Below are positions 1 through 61,146 of a stretch of 64,000 nt of DNA, one piece after another. The notes under the pieces are model-generated. The model searched no databases, was not told the origin of the DNA, and saw nothing but the letters and a program-made list of their open reading frames with translations. Source of the stretch: Homarus americanus (Eukaryota > Arthropoda > Malacostraca > Decapoda > Nephropidae); NCBI RefSeq assembly GCF_018991925.1, contig NW_024748870.1, forward strand, positions 3,620,705-3,684,704. Reading direction: 5' to 3'. Made by a program: the position numbers and the translations under genes. Every line of letters starts with the position of its first letter. The first letter of the stretch is position 1.

Positions 1-1449
<1,449 letters not shown>

Positions 1450-1900
1450 CAGCTAGACCCCGACTTACGACTGCTTCGACTTCCGACCGTCGGGACTTAC
1501 GACCGCCGCAGTTGTGACCATTTTTTTTTTTTTCAATTTTTTTTTTCCAAATGACACACGTATTTTCTATACCGAAACGTTTCCAGTTAATGTAGTCTCC
1601 ATGTATAATTAGAAAATTATGGGGGCCCCATGTGCATTCAGCTGACTACATTAAAGGTAAGTGCTCAGTCACATTGTATCCATTCCTCATTATTTATTAC
1701 TTTCACTGTACTGTATCCATTCCTCATTATTTATTACTTTTACTGTACTGTATTTCATTGTAGATTTTTTATTAAATTTTTTTTTTTTATCTATGTCGGA
1801 CTTACGACCATTCGGACTTACGACCATTCGGACTTACGACCATTCGGACTTACGACCTGGATTTGGGCCCCTAACCCCGTCGTAAGTCGGGGTCTAGCTG
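1450..1900. mobile_element. TA-flanked MITE
   Basis: 451 bp with perfect 20+ bp inverted ends beginning CAGCTAGACCCCGACTTACG and TA on both sides. Near the right end the 14-16 bp unit CGGACTTACGACCATT is tandemly repeated about four times. No coding capacity. Confidence 0.85.
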
Positions 1901-2309
1901 TATTTTTTTGGGTAAATAGGATAACATGCTTTTAATGAAAAATTTTGTGTCACACAATGATAAGCCAATAATAAACATTAATGTAAAAAACATGCAGTGG
2001 AGGACATGGAAGTTGCAGAGAACCAGTGATGCAGTGACAGACTGCAAGACCCAGCTAAGACATGTAGTTTAAGTTTATGTTGATGCACCAACAGTAAGTC
2101 TACTGTACATACATTTTTAGATGTTTTACTTTCACTGGTTTTGATTTTTGATGTGACTTTATCTGAGGAAGGAATTCTAAAACATTTCCATTTAACATTT
2201 TAATTTTTCTTTTAATATCATATAAAGCTCTGGGATACTAAACATATCGGCATTTCCACAGTCAAAATGTTTTGAGACATGACTAAAACACTACATGTAC
2301 AAGGAGTAT

Positions 2310-2470
2310 TTTATTTTTATTTAAATAACCACTCTTAATACTGCACAGTATGTTGTTTTTAGTTTAATTGTCTTTATAAAATGACCAGGTCTGGTAAAAG
2401 GAAGCCCTGAAATGCTTGTGTCACCTCCTCAGTATTTTCTATTCTTGTGAAAAAGTTACCTTTAGGTAAA
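2310..2470. repeat. Dispersed repeat, copy 1
   Basis: Matches, in inverted orientation, 18345-18480. The shared core includes AGTTTAATTGTCTTTATAAA and GGAAGCCCTGA. Family unknown. Confidence 0.6.
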
Positions 2471-3002
2471 GGCCTCTACACCTGTATACTGTACTGTACA
2501 GGTAATTCACTTAACATTAAATCAATTTAGCGATAAAAAATCTTTACACCTTTTCTCACTTCATTTGGTAAAATTTCAGTTAAGTGATGCCTACACTCAC
2601 TGGGAAGGGAAAAAAACAGGGGATGAGGTGGCATCTTGCCATTGTTACAAATATTAGAACTATAAAATCATGGAAAATTATTACAATAATGTACTCAAAT
2701 ATGGCTTAGAAATAAATAAAATATATAAAATTATAAAACCAGAAAAATTAAGAGCATGGGTGCGTGTACAGTGAACATAAGTGTGGAGGCAGTGGACTGT
2801 AACTGCGTTGCCGACTTGCCTCCCAACCGTGCACTCTCCCCTCCCGATATGAAGTCACTCCCCTCCCGATATGAAGTCACGGCATAACATGGGTCTTGCC
2901 CAACTGAACTGCATCACGCTACCAGAGAAAGGTTTGAGTGTCCTATTGTATTTTATTTTTAAGATGTATCAATTTTACTGCTTATCTCTCATATATACAG
3001 TA

Positions 3003-3635
3003 CAGTATTACCCCGCTTTATGCGGTTTCACTTTCCGCGATTTCTCATTTACGCGGTGCTTCGCCAGAACCGAACTTTCACTTTCCGCGGTGCATCTACT
3101 CATATACGCGGGAAGCGGCGTGGGCAGGATGCGCACAAGGTCACCCAGTCATCAAAACATTCCCGAGTTCTTCACCCGCCACCCACCACAGCCGGCCTAA
3201 GTCAGTGATAGTGATGGTGAGGATATGGACTTATATGGACTTTGAGGGGTTTGACAAAGAGGCCCTGCAAGCCTATGTGGTGGATAGTGATACAATTGAT
3301 ACAAGTGATACAGGTGAGGGCCAATAATCTGCCCTCTGCCTCGGAACCAACCCCCCATCCCAGTGTGCCCAGCCATCTTTTCTACTCATGTAAGTGTTAA
3401 AAAACCTAATATTATTGATATTTCTCTTAATTATTAATTGTGTGTGCATACCATCATAAAATTAATATGTAATTTTTACTACAACGTAGGTATTGTGTCT
3501 GAAAAAGTGGAGTTTGAGGGTCGGGCCAGTCTCTATTGGAATTAATCCCATATGTTCTGTTGTTCACTTTACGAGGTTTTCACTTTCCACGGTACCCCAT
3601 GGGTTCAATTGACCGCGTAAATCGGGGTACTACTG
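3003..3635 (+). mobile_element. MITE family A, copy 1
   Basis: About 633 bp with inverted ends of the form CAGTAnTACCCCGnTTTAnG. Two other copies: 15931-16539 (inverted) and 41544-42169. All three retain a short frame around FEGFDKEALQA and SDTIDTSD ending GEGQ-stop, probably a remnant of a parental transposase frame. No catalytic domain. Confidence 0.8.
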
Positions 3636-3724
3636 TGTGTATATATACATATATATATGCTGATAACCACAAGGAAAGAAGAAAACACGAAGTTCCCAAG
3701 CGCTTTCGTGTAATTCACATCTTC

Positions 3725-3758
3725 AGGGGTGAGTACAGACTAGTCTGTACTCACCCCT
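3725..3758. repeat. Perfect 34 bp palindrome
   Basis: Two 17 bp arms (AGGGGTGAGTACAGACT and its reverse complement) meet without a spacer. It lies ~40 bp before an (AT)n tract. Just upstream, ACACGAA and TTCGTGT form a second, spaced inverted repeat at about 3685-3712. Confidence 0.9.
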
Positions 3759-3796
3759 CCGTTGTTTCCGTTGTTTCCATTTTCCCGTGTGATTTT

Positions 3797-4066
<270 letters not shown>

Positions 4067-4570
4067 TATGAACCTGACATTAGAGGCGGCAAGAAACATG
4101 GAGCTTGGAGAAATGTCATCATATAATCATGGCTAACCCATTGAAGCATGCAAATGGTTGTAAAGCAATGATGATGATGATGATACAGGTTGTACCTCTC
4201 TAGTCCAGCAACCTCGGGACCTGACCGGTGCCGGACCATGGAAATTGCCGGACCATGGAAATTCACCCTGTTCCTGGATAGACAGTGACTTGTACTTATG
4301 CTTGGAAGCACTAGCACCACTTTCTCTGCATCATGGTCTCTTTGAAGACATATTGAAGGGTTGAATGTCGTATAGTAGCTTCTCAAATTTCGCGAGTTTT
4401 TAATTCTTAACGTATTTTATTGGAATACACAAAAAAATAAATAAATAAAAATTTTGACGGTGGAAACTTGAATTTCGACGGGTTTCAACGGCCCGCCAAC
4501 GTGCAGACGACGTGCATAATCGTGTAAACAGCGTCATTTCTCTTATGTACAAAATATTCATTATTGTTTA

Positions 4571-4950
4571 TTACTGAATGTCTTTTTTATTGAATTAATG
4601 TTTATGTGTGCAAAATGAGCAAAACAATTCATTAATAATACGTAGAATATTAAAACACACGAGGGAATGACACAGCATTGTTTTCGTTGATTACAAAACC
4701 AGTGACTGACTGGTTCTACATATAAAACTGAAGAAAATAAGACCTTGGTTGTAGCTGTAGTAAAATTAATATGGTTGTTTTAAGTAATGTTATTTAATGT
4801 TAATAAATGGAACAATAGAAGTAGCTAACGATAATGGTAAAGAAAAAAGAGAGATCGCGTATGTAAGTGCGCATGCGCACACGTGAAAACATATCGTCAT
4901 TACTTTACATAAGAATATGAAAGCAACACTTATTTACTGTTCATATATAT
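4571..4950. repeat. Internal direct repeat, left copy
   Basis: Aligns with 4961-5358. Shared blocks include TTATTGAATTAATG, ATATAAAACTGAAGAAAATA and GAATATGAAAGCAACACTTA. Divergence is clear, so the duplication is not recent. Confidence 0.85.
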
Positions 4951-4960
4951 TTTAATTAAT

Positions 4961-5358
4961 GTTTCTGAATTTGTTTTTATTGAATTAATGTTGTGTGTGC
5001 AAAATTAACAATACAATTTATTAATAATACGTGGAATATTAGAGGAGACGAGACGGCTGCCGGCATTGTTTATGTTAAAGCTTACGAAACCAGTGACTGA
5101 TTGGTTCTACATATAAAACTGAAGAAAATAAGACCCTGAGTTTAGCTGTAGTAAAATTAATGTAAAAAATGAATATGGTTGTTTGAAGTACCTGTAATGT
5201 TATTTAATGTTAATAAATGGAACAATATAAGTAGCTAACCATTAATGGTAAAAAAAAAAAGTGAGACTGCGCGTATGTAAGTGCGCACATGTGAAAATAT
5301 ATCGTCATTACTCTACATAAGAATATGAAAGCAACACTTATTTACTGCTCATATATAT
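4961..5358. repeat. Internal direct repeat, right copy
   Basis: Partner of 4571-4950, slightly longer through small insertions, such as the extra bases around 5161-5190. Confidence 0.85.
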
Positions 5359-5465
5359 TGAAGGGTTAAATGTTGTACTCTGTATAGACAAGCAGAGAGA
5401 GAGAGAGAGAGCAGCCGAACTGCCGGATGTAAACAAACCTTAATTTCCCGCGGCTTTTTTTTTTA

Positions 5466-5557
5466 AGGGGATTAGCCCACCCGGGCATAGGTCACTGACC
5501 CACATTGGGGCCTGAGGGGCAAAAATTTAATACTCCTGTAATAATAATAATAATAAT
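5466..5557 (+). mobile_element. SINE-like element with (AAT)n tail, copy 1
   Basis: Shares GATTAGCCCACCCGGGCA, GACCCACAT-GGGCCTG and an (AAT)n tail with 40255-40413. Short, no coding capacity; nested in the 4186-5675 element. Confidence 0.6.
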
Positions 5558-5675
5558 TCAGATAAGTAAAAAAAAAAAAAAGAAGCTGCCTATCTACCTA
5601 TTGGACAAATTAAAATCGTTCCGGACCACGGGAGTTTCCGGACCACAGAATGCCGGACTAGAGAGGTACAACCTG

Positions 5676-6844
5676 TATTGGAAATGAATTACAACTGCAT
5701 TAATTATGTCTTATATTCCTGATAATACAAGAATACTAAAAATTTTGACATTTTTTGCTCAATCATCATGGCATGCGAGAGTGCAGTAGTTGCTTTGATC
5801 CAATCTCGCAAAATACTAAATGTGGCGAGGGAAGGTGTGGCCCAAACAGCTGTGAGAATCGTATAATTTTCTCTCTATGTTGCAACCCAAAAAATATTTT
5901 TTTATAGTGTGCCTTAGAGAATTTATGGCTTAGAGAGGGTTATGTAATTTATAACCATGTAATTATTCTGATATACAGTTACTTATAACTGTAATAAAAA
6001 TCTTAGACATCCTGATATCAATTGCCTCAGTCCGAGTTGAGATTGAACATTTTTGTATAACCCACAATTATATGGGTCAAACCCCAGGCCCTAGTGACCT
6101 GACTTGTGTGAACACGATCTAAAAATTTAATATGTTGTAAAAATTTGAATATTTTTCACTTTTGCATCAGGCTCCTAGTTGACAGCCACTTTGTAAGGTG
6201 GTACCCTATAAAGAGAGATGGCTCATGAGTTTTCCTGTTAAGCATAAACAGAACTGCTTCAACTAACTCATATGTTGATATTAGTTATAAGATGCTAAAT
6301 GTCATGAAGCCTTCAATCAGATGACACCTCAGCACACTGGCTGCTTTGATAACAACAATTATTTTGTACTTCTTTGTAATCTTAGTGGCATATAGGGGTC
6401 ATAATGCTGCAGAGTCCTGAGTGTTACTTTTATATGCAAGTTAAGTACTGTATAATACTTTTCTCGCGTGTTTATATTGCTTGACAACTTGGGGGGGCTA
6501 GTTTGCTGGCAAGCTGACTCTGCTGCCAACCCTCCTAGCAACATGGCTAGATATATTTCAGAAAAGCAAATTTTTAAATAAAACACCAGTAATTATTGTA
6601 TGTACCAGATGAGCGGTCTGGCACAATGTTATCAAGATATTTTGATTCCTGGGAGAGAGCTGTTTCGACAAAATTTCAGTAAAGTTTCTTATAAATTTTT
6701 TAAGTTGGGTATCCTAGTCAGAGGTTATCAAATTTGTATTTAATATGCACTACAGTTCAAATTTATTACATGCTCCACTGTCAATTTTAATATCACAAAC
6801 AGATAAAATGAACTGTTCTGAACATGCAGTAGCAAGCCTTCTTA
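5676..6844. other. No gene seen
   Basis: AT-rich sequence without splice-framed LDLa pattern, long open frame or clear repeat. Confidence 0.5.
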
Positions 6845-7787
6845 GGCCAATTCACAATAGCCCGAATTGAAAGTTGTCTGTGATGTAGTATAGTCATTGA
6901 TGATGTCACGAAAATGTGGTCTGTTCAGGTTAAAAGGTAAACAACATGAACAACGATAACCTTTGCTATGCTTTCTTTATGACCGGATGTTAGTCCTATA
7001 AATCCAGGGGGATCAGCCCATACATGCAATTAGTGCTGTCTTGCCACTCGGTCAACAATATACTGTAGATGTTGCCCTCTTCATTTCCTTCCTAATTTAA
7101 ATTTTTTTCCTTCCCTTTTCATCTCTCCTAGAGCCCATTTCTTTGCCATCTGACTAGAAATCCTGGTTAAGTAACCAGTTCACATTTCATTATCTGATGA
7201 TTGAAATGTGATAAAATTACTGTACTATACTAACAGTACAGGATATTGGTAGCAACTGCCATTCACATTACAGCATAAATGGATATTACATACCTGATGG
7301 AAATGTAGGTAATAGTTGCCCAAGTCTGTAGGCAGGAGCCAAGATTGTAGATTGAGGAATGACCTCTTCTCGTCAGTCGTCAAGTGGCTTGCACGTGTGC
7401 CTGTGTTTATATGACTTTTGTGCAGTACTGCCATACCTTCAAAATCTGTACATTATCATTGTATTGACATATTTAATCTCAAATATTTGTATTTATTATG
7501 CAAATATATTAAGGGTGATTTAATTATTTAAGCTGGACTTCATTGTTTTTATACTAAATTTTTAATGTGATTATTTGAATAATTTCAACAGATGGGCACC
7601 ACTGCTTTCCATCTGGATGGGCAAGATGAAAATGGTTTATCTCGCTCGTGTCGACAAGGACGTTAGAAATGGACAGAGGATGGTCCACGATTCACAACCG
7701 GCATCCACCAAATGGGCCTGGTAAGACATCACAAATGGCTATACTTCGTCAGAGATGGTCATCAAAATGGGGTAGTGTGAACCGGCC
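6845..7787. mobile_element. Possible DNA element with short inverted ends
   Basis: GGCCAATTCACAATAGCC at the left and GGCCGGTTCACACTACCC (inverted) at the right are similar over 18 bp and 943 bp apart. Such ends occur in hAT- or Harbinger-type elements. No target duplication or transposase is convincing. Confidence 0.4.
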
Positions 7788-10847
<3,060 letters not shown>

Positions 10848-13424
10848 CACTCATTTTCTGGTAGGCAAAAATATTTTCCAGGACTGCCCATGTTTCAAAC
10901 GCGTGGTATGTTAGACGTGTATAAGTATACGCTTCCCAGGTACAGTAGTGTCCCTCCCCTTTGCCATGTGCTTCACCCATGCACCTTTCCAATTGGCCAA
11001 CAGTGCCAAAAAAGGTTGTAAGTGGCTGCCTTAAGCTGCCTCACTCACCCTACTAGACTCAGCGAAGTTGACAACTCTGACAATAAGAAGCCAAAAAATA
11101 AATAAATAAATAAATAAATAAATATATAAACATACACCCAGCTAATTTAAGTGTGAACTGTTAAGCACACTAATATTTCCTCTAAGCACCTTTTACTCAA
11201 AATAATAATAATAATAATAATATATTCCACAAATTACTATTTTCAATACAAACCAAAAATAAAAATTTGCATTACAGTACATATTGGTAGCTGGCATGTC
11301 AGTTGGTGCTTGTTGGACCTTGCTAGACTGAGTGTGGCTGATCATCCCAGCTTATAAAGGTAGTGTTCAGTATAGATTTATATTTTAATACGTGGTGGGT
11401 TTGTTTTCTGGATATTAATTTATGAAATATATTAACGCTTGGGATCATATACGCATAAGTGGCATTTTGATTTAATGTACAGTAAATGAAACTTTCGCCT
11501 TGCGATCAGGCACGCCAGTATGGCATTTTTTTTTTTTTTTCTCAAAAAGTTTCTGGTCCAATTACTTCAAATTTTAACACCACTTTTGTCACACCACTCT
11601 TGTCCGTGGTACTAAGTCTTATGGAAAGGTGGTAACCCGTGTAGGTGCGGTGAACCACATGGTACCAAACAAAAGACAGTAATACCTATGCCTCAGTAAG
11701 CAGTGTGTATGTCGGTCCCAGGCACGATTTAAAAATGGCCAGCGTGGCATTTGTGCCACTATCTCAAGATATTTATCTCTTACAATGTCAATATTTATTC
11801 TTCTGAAGTGATAAAGTGATTTGTAGTGAAATAATTATAATGAAATCGTGATATATTTTTTAATTTGAGACGGTGAAATGGCTACTCACAATACAGTAGC
11901 ATATAACACACAAAAGCATGTTGTAATATATAGGACTAGCTTGGAAAAATGATGCCTTGAAATCATTTGCATTTTGATATTCCAGACATTTAACATTATT
12001 CTAGAGAATAACAGGTCTGCCTACTAATTGTGAACATATTTGTTTGAGTAAATGGACAGCTACACAAACATTTTGTATGAACCAATCAGCCATTTTTATA
12101 GAAGATGGGCATGGCTTACAGGCAAGGTTAGCGTGGAAATGATATGGTGTAGGTTCTGTGCAGCTGTCCACAACTTTAGTCCTAGATTGTACCAGACCCC
12201 TATTTGGCATTGTATTATATAAATATGCACATAATAAATAGCAATGCTATAATGTAAATATAGACAATATGAAATAAAAAATCCCATGCTTGATCCCTGA
12301 TGAGTTATTGCATCAATCTAAACTCCTGCTGCTTTGCTTACATGGTGCAAATGCCATCTTGCCTAATGCTCCACTCACCCTCCCCCGACATTCTTTACTT
12401 CCATCACGATTTTTATAAAAACATGAAAAATACCAATACAAAATAATTTTCCACTATTACATGACTAAACTGAGGGGAAATTGGACAATCAGGCAATTGG
12501 CTGAGTCAGTGTGTGGTGGAGCCGAGTCTACTTGTTCCCATTGGGTTTGAGGATTAAATTATGTGGTGATTGTATTTTACAAATCCAGCAAGGATGCTAT
12601 ACCAATTGCCACACATTTTTGAGGTCAGCCTATAATTGTTCTGTGTTTCTTTGAAGAAGATGTACTATTTGTACCACTTATCTTCTTTGAAGACATCTTG
12701 GCAGTCAAATACGTATAGGGAAATAATCTAAAGCGAACAAAACAATGATGACAATGTTTACAGTGTGGCAATGGTGTCAAACAAAGTGGGCAGGCAATTT
12801 TGTTTTGAAAATGAGCAGAGGGTGGGCTGCGTAGTACATCCATGTTGCTCACTATCCTCCACAAGTACAGCTCACGTCTCAAATACGAATCTAGAGATAT
12901 AACTGATTAATGTCGGAAATGCTGTTCATCGCAAGTTGAAGGTTCTTAAATAAAGTTTTTTTTAACAAAGCATGCTTAAAAGAAATATTACTGAAGTATG
13001 TTTTTACTTATGTAAGATCAATGGTGTGTATAGTGCAAAAATTGGTACGTATATCTGACGAAAACAGAACTACCAAGACGTACTACATCGCGTAGAATTA
13101 TATTTACCGATAAATACCTAAAAATCTGGTGAATTTGTATTGAATAGTAATTTATGAAATGACATTCAAACAATATTGATCTCATAAAATAATAACAATA
13201 AAATAAAAACAACAAAACCCTATTAGTAACCAGTGTTCTGTTCCTTTTAGAAAGTATCAACTATAAAGGCCACCAGAGTTTACAGAAGGTAAACACTAAT
13301 GTTTTCTCCAGCACATGTAATTAAAAATTTTATCATCATATAAATTAATATTTTCAATGCAAACCTACTGGTTACTATGATATTTAAAAAAATATATATA
13401 CACCAAACACCAATAACACTAGTA
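10848..13424. other. No gene seen; small SSRs
   Basis: Contains (AATA)n at about 11095-11126 and (AAT)n at 11200-11222. Near 11500-11780 there are motifs (GCGATCAGGCA, GTGGCATT) that also occur around 54680, hinting at an old unclassified element. A minus-strand frame near 12640-12710 (MSSKKISGTNSTSSSKKHR) recalls the start of Tigger transposases but breaks at once. Confidence 0.4.
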
Positions 13425-14208
13425 CAGGTCCACGATCCCTTATCTGCAATTCCGAAATCCGAAAGTTTTTTGTGGAGCATCATTCGTGTGCACGACATAC
13501 CCAGAGTGACGCCAAACATACCCAGCGCCGCCGAAGCTTGACCCACGCAGGTGTGAGGCATCAGTTGTGTCTCAGCGTTGCTACCAGTCACACATGCGTC
13601 TGTTGCTCTGATATTTTTTGTGATTTTGAGTTTAATTTCACTGTGAAATTGCCAAAAAGAGCTTCAGATACCCCTATGGGTAACAGTGAGAAGAAAAGGA
13701 ATCATCTCACATTATCAATAGCACAGAAAGTGGAGTTATTACAGAAGCTTGATCGTGGTGTACCTGTGTGGCGTCTTACTGAAGAATATGGTGTGGGAAC
13801 AACCACAGTATATGACTTAAAGAAACATAAAGACAAGTTGTTGAAGTTTTACACTGACAGTGATGACCATAACTAATGAAAAATAGGAAAACATTGCATA
13901 CGGCAAAAAATGAAGATCTTGACCGTGTGCCGATTGAGTGGATTCGACAACAAAGAAGTGAACGTATGCCACTGACTGGTTTGTTGGTCATGAAACAAGC
14001 TAGAATATATCATGAAGAACTGAACATTGAAGGCGAGTATAAATATTAAGAAGGTTCGTTGCAGAAATATTAATGTGTTTGCTTACGGGTTGCTGCCACA
14101 GACCCCGCTAGGGTGTTACCATAATATACGGTTATGGTACCGTACTACTATTCTGAAATCCGAAACGCATCTGGCACCAAGGGTTTTAGATAAGGGATTG
14201 TGAACCTG
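13425..14208 (+). mobile_element. Tigger/pogo-like element, internally deleted
   Basis: 784 bp, TA on both sides, inverted ends CAGGTCCACGATCCCTTATC and CAGGTTCACAATCCCTTATC (right read inverted), plus a shared CCGAAATCCGAAA block further in. It encodes only the DNA-binding start of a transposase. Confidence 0.88.
13649..14049 (+). pseudogene. Tigger transposase N-terminal fragment
   Basis: Starts at TTG in place of ATG (LPKRASDTPMGNSEKKRN), continues with a Psq/CENP-B type helix-turn-helix (LSIAQKVELLQKLDRG, YGVGTTTVYDLKKHK) to a stop at 13874. After a frame change at 13876 it continues MKNRKTLHTAKNEDLDRVPI to VMKQARIYHEELNIEGEY and stops. The DDE catalytic domain is absent. Confidence 0.8.
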
Positions 14209-14471
14209 TAGTAACAAACTACTGTAATTATAGTAAATAAGGATCCTGACAACACCTTGTCTTGTGCTTATCCAACCCCATGGTACAATAGTCACCAAGG
14301 TAGACCTGAATAAGTCGTTTAATCCTGTTTACTCAAAAGATAGATGTTATGACATGAACTATCTTATGAAAATATATTAAGAATAATGGAATAGTTATAC
14401 TCCCCTGCTAAGAGAGTGAGACTAAGAGCAAGAGAAAGTGAGACTAAGAGAAAGAGAAAGTGAGATTAAGA

Positions 14472-14476
<5 letters not shown>

Positions 14477-14508
<32 letters not shown>
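14477..14508. repeat. Short (GA)n tract
   Basis: About 32 bp of GA preceded by degenerate purine repeats from 14413. Confidence 0.9.
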
Positions 14509-15396
<888 letters not shown>

Positions 15397-15734
15397 ATTG
15401 CTTCTAGAACCTAGTTCGTTATAGCATTCGTTCGTTATAGGATTAATCCGTTCCAGGCCCCCAAATACAACCACTTAACATGAAAAATATAATATAAAAT
15501 TGTAAAAATTGTAAAAAAGTTGCATAAATATGCATCTAAACCCCTGAAATAAAGAATATCATTAATACTTGTAATAAAAAAAACAATAAATTAGTAAAAA
15601 AAAAAAAAAATTTTTTTTTAAATAATGTTCGTTGTAGGAGTTTCGTTCGTTATAGCATTCTCACTTTTATAGGTAAAACAGTTCGTTATAGGAATATTCG
15701 TAGTAGGATCCGTTCGTTATAGCATACCCCACTG
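15397..15734 (-). mobile_element. MITE family B, truncated copy
   Basis: Matches 58886-59245 in inverted orientation and keeps one complete end (ATAGCATACCCCACTG). The other end is missing about 25 bp and is replaced by the (AT)n tract, suggesting microsatellite growth or deletion at the TA junction. Confidence 0.8.
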
Positions 15735-15741
15735 TGTACCG

Positions 15742-15920
<179 letters not shown>

Positions 15921-15930
15921 TGTATATACA

Positions 15931-16539
15931 CAGTAGTACCCCGATTTATGCGGTCAATTGAACCCACAGGGTACCGCGTAAAGTGAACAACAGAACATAT
16001 GGGATTAATTCCAATAGAGACTGGCCCGACCCCAAAACTCCACTTTTTGACGACACACAACTATGTTGTAGTAAAAATATTATCTTAACTTTATGATGGT
16101 ATGCACACACAATTAATTATTAAGAGAAATATCAATAATATTAGTTTTTTTAACACTTACATTAGTAGAAAAGATGGCTGGGCACACAGGGATGGGGGTT
16201 GGTTCCGAGGCAGAGGGCAGATTATTGGCCCTCACCTTTATCACTTGTATCAATTGTATCACTATCCACCACATAGGCTTGCAGGGCCTCTTTGTCAAAC
16301 CCCTCAAAGTCCATATAAGTCCATCTCCTCACTATCACTGACTTAGGCCGGCTGTGGTGGGTGGCGGGTGAAGAACTCGGTAATGTTTTGATGACTGGGC
16401 GACCTTGTGCGCATCCTGCCCGCTCCGCTTCCCACGTATATGAGTAGATGCACCGCGGAAAGTGAAAGTTCGGTTCTGGTTAGGCACCTCGTAAATGAGA
16501 AATCGCGGAAAGTAAAACCGCGTAAACCGGGGTATACTG
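15931..16539 (-). mobile_element. MITE family A, copy 2 (inverted)
   Basis: 609 bp, reverse orientation relative to copies at 3003 and 41544. Ends CAGTAGTACCCCG and CAGTATACCCCGG (inverted). (AT)n tracts lie on both sides. Confidence 0.85.
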
Positions 16540-16559
16540 TGTTTATTTATATATTTATA

Positions 16560-17800
<1,241 letters not shown>

Positions 17801-18344
17801 AATACAAACTTAGTACTGTAGTTCTATATACTATTTTCTATAGAAATGGCAATATTTTTCTGTATATGTAACTTTTTTCATGGGGCAAAGGGAGGCTGGT
17901 GAACATAGCTCCCGTATTTTATCTATTTATTATGGGTAAAATTGATCCGCTTAACGTTGTTTCGCATAACGTCGCGTTTTCAAGAACGTTACCCTGACAT
18001 TAAGCAAGGATGCCCTGTACTGTAAAAAGTTTTTTTTACCAGTACTCAAATGAAGCATTGACATGTTATCCACAGGCAAGTGTAACAACTTTATGAATAC
18101 ATCTCAATATACTGTATACAGTAGACACATACTGTACAAGGTAATGGTATAATAACACATTTTGGCACTAAAATTGGTTAGCAATCTCTTCTCACGAACG
18201 GATGCCAAGTGCTGTGTGTCATATTACTGTATAAACAGGCAGTCCCTAATTTACAAAGATTCAGTTTATGGAAATCTGAAATTGCAAAACAAATTGTCCC
18301 ATGTTTCAATTTATGTATAAAAATTCATTAGTTGCAAATATTTT

Positions 18345-18480
18345 CCACTCTTTTTGTAACTTTTCACAACTGGGGAGGTAACACAGGTATCTCAGGGCTT
18401 CCTGTACTGGATCTGGTCAGTTTATAAAGACAATTAAACTAAAGTAACTTACAGTACTGTTCTGTATTAAAAGTGGTTAA
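18345..18480. repeat. Dispersed repeat, copy 2
   Basis: Inverted match to 2310-2470 (see that entry). Confidence 0.6.
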
Positions 18481-18524
18481 CTAAGCTAAAAATAAAGTAC
18501 TGTACTGTACATACATGAGTATGT

Positions 18525-19305
18525 GTACTCTCAAATCCAGAACCCTTTGGACCAAGACTGAACTAGTTTTGAGGATTTTCTCATTTTTTGGATCCTACAT
18601 CAGCCATATTACCCTAGGCGTACAAGTAGACTATGTCAAGTTTTGCTTACAGACACACAAACTCAGTTGAAAATTTGCTTTACTTAAGTAACAAAATAAA
18701 GAAAACATTGTTGTCTGCAAAATTAACAAAAATAATAATCAAATTCAGTCTAGTACTTAGAAATTGAGAGTTCCCATGTGAGAACAAGAAGCATCTAGCA
18801 TAAGTTACCTTAATCTTTGCTTTAATTTGACCAATACTAATTTCAAAAGCTTTGTGGAAATAATACTATTTTATAATAAATAAATAAAAATAATCATCAA
18901 GATACCGGGCTATTTAATCAATCTTGCAATAATTATTTATGAACTTTACTTCTCACAAATGTTGACTCCCTAAAAGCTTCTGGGATGTCAACAAATCCAT
19001 TTAATTTACTTTTAGTGAATATGTCAATTACTAAATGGACTATATCTGTGCAGCATTTTTGTTTTGTGTTTTATTTAAAGTAGAACACAATGATGTTTTC
19101 GTTATTTTGTTCTCCAAGAAGTAAAACCAACATTCAACTGTGTGTGTGTGTGTGTGTGTGTAAGCAAAACTTGGGTAGTCTACTGGTAGGCCTGGGGTAA
19201 CATGGATGACCTAAGACCCAGAAAACTGAAAAATCCTCAAAATCTATTCAGTCTTGATCCCACGGGTCCCAGATTTTAGTAAATTTTTTGTTCAGTCACT
19301 CATGT
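18525..19305. mobile_element. Fold-back element with ~200 bp inverted arms
   Basis: 18525-18720 and 19085-19305 are inverted repeats of each other at roughly 75-80% by eye. Matching blocks include GACCAAGACTGAA/GATCAAGACTGAA, TTTTGAGGATTTT and CAAGTTTTGCTTA. A (GT)n run (19140-19160) sits inside the right arm. No coding capacity. Confidence 0.75.
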
Positions 19306-20008
19306 CACTTGGTCTTGTAAGAGTTAAAGTTTAAATATCATTTAATGATTCCAGGCCTCTATTGCCATAACAGCTTGTACATCTAGTGTACTTGGCTAGC
19401 TTTAGTCAAGTATTGACTTGGTTTTTTGGATAAGGTTATGTATTCCATATAAATATTATTCCAAGTCAGTTTATGAGTTACTCAAAAGCAATATTTTGAT
19501 ACTCGCCATGGTCAGTGTAAACTATGTCTTCTGGAAAGCATTCATACTGTGCTATTTTTTAAGGATAATGCCAAAGATCTCTTAATGCTACATACTGCAG
19601 ATTTCGCACAACTTTTGTTTTTATCCAATTAATTCTCTAAACTCCTAAATTAACACACAAGTTTTGTATTTCTACTGCCCTCATTCCTAATGTATCTCTA
19701 CTTTGGGAAATAATTGATTCACATTCATACAAAAAGGGTTAGAAAAAACAGTAATTTATCCACATTTCTTGCATACTTCACACAACAATTTTTCCATTCA
19801 CTAAAGCTTGAATTGGACATCTGTCTTGTAACACTTTATTTTAATTTTCAGTCTCCCAACTGTTAATCTTCTTAAACTTAAATCACAATTATTTACATTT
19901 ATGTAATATTCTTAGACCCTACCCTATTAACTCAAAACTGACATTTCAATAATAAAAAATAAAAAATAAAGAAAGATAGGCTTTTCTTGCACCTTGTTGA
20001 CCACGCAC

Positions 20009-60961
<40,953 letters not shown>

Positions 60962-61046
60962 CTGTGGATTACAAAACATGTACATCAGTTGCAAGTATGG
61001 GAAAGAGAGGTGTAATAATAATAACAGTAATAAAAAAAAATTACAG

Positions 61047-61146
<100 letters not shown>

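Larger units (their letters stand above)
4186..5675. mobile_element. 1.5 kb TA-flanked DNA element with internal duplication
   Basis: Inverted ends CAGGTTGTACCTCTCTAGTC (right end read inverted identical), flanked by TA, Tigger/mariner style. The interior holds a ~390 bp direct duplication (4571-4950 and 4961-5358) with scattered differences, and a SINE-like insert near the right end. No transposase frame remains. Confidence 0.8.

Noticed and set aside
12625..12882. Minus-strand frame of 85 residues with several Cys/His
   Set aside because: No consistent zinc-finger spacing, and the possible Tigger-like start (MSSKKISGTN) breaks after about 20 residues.
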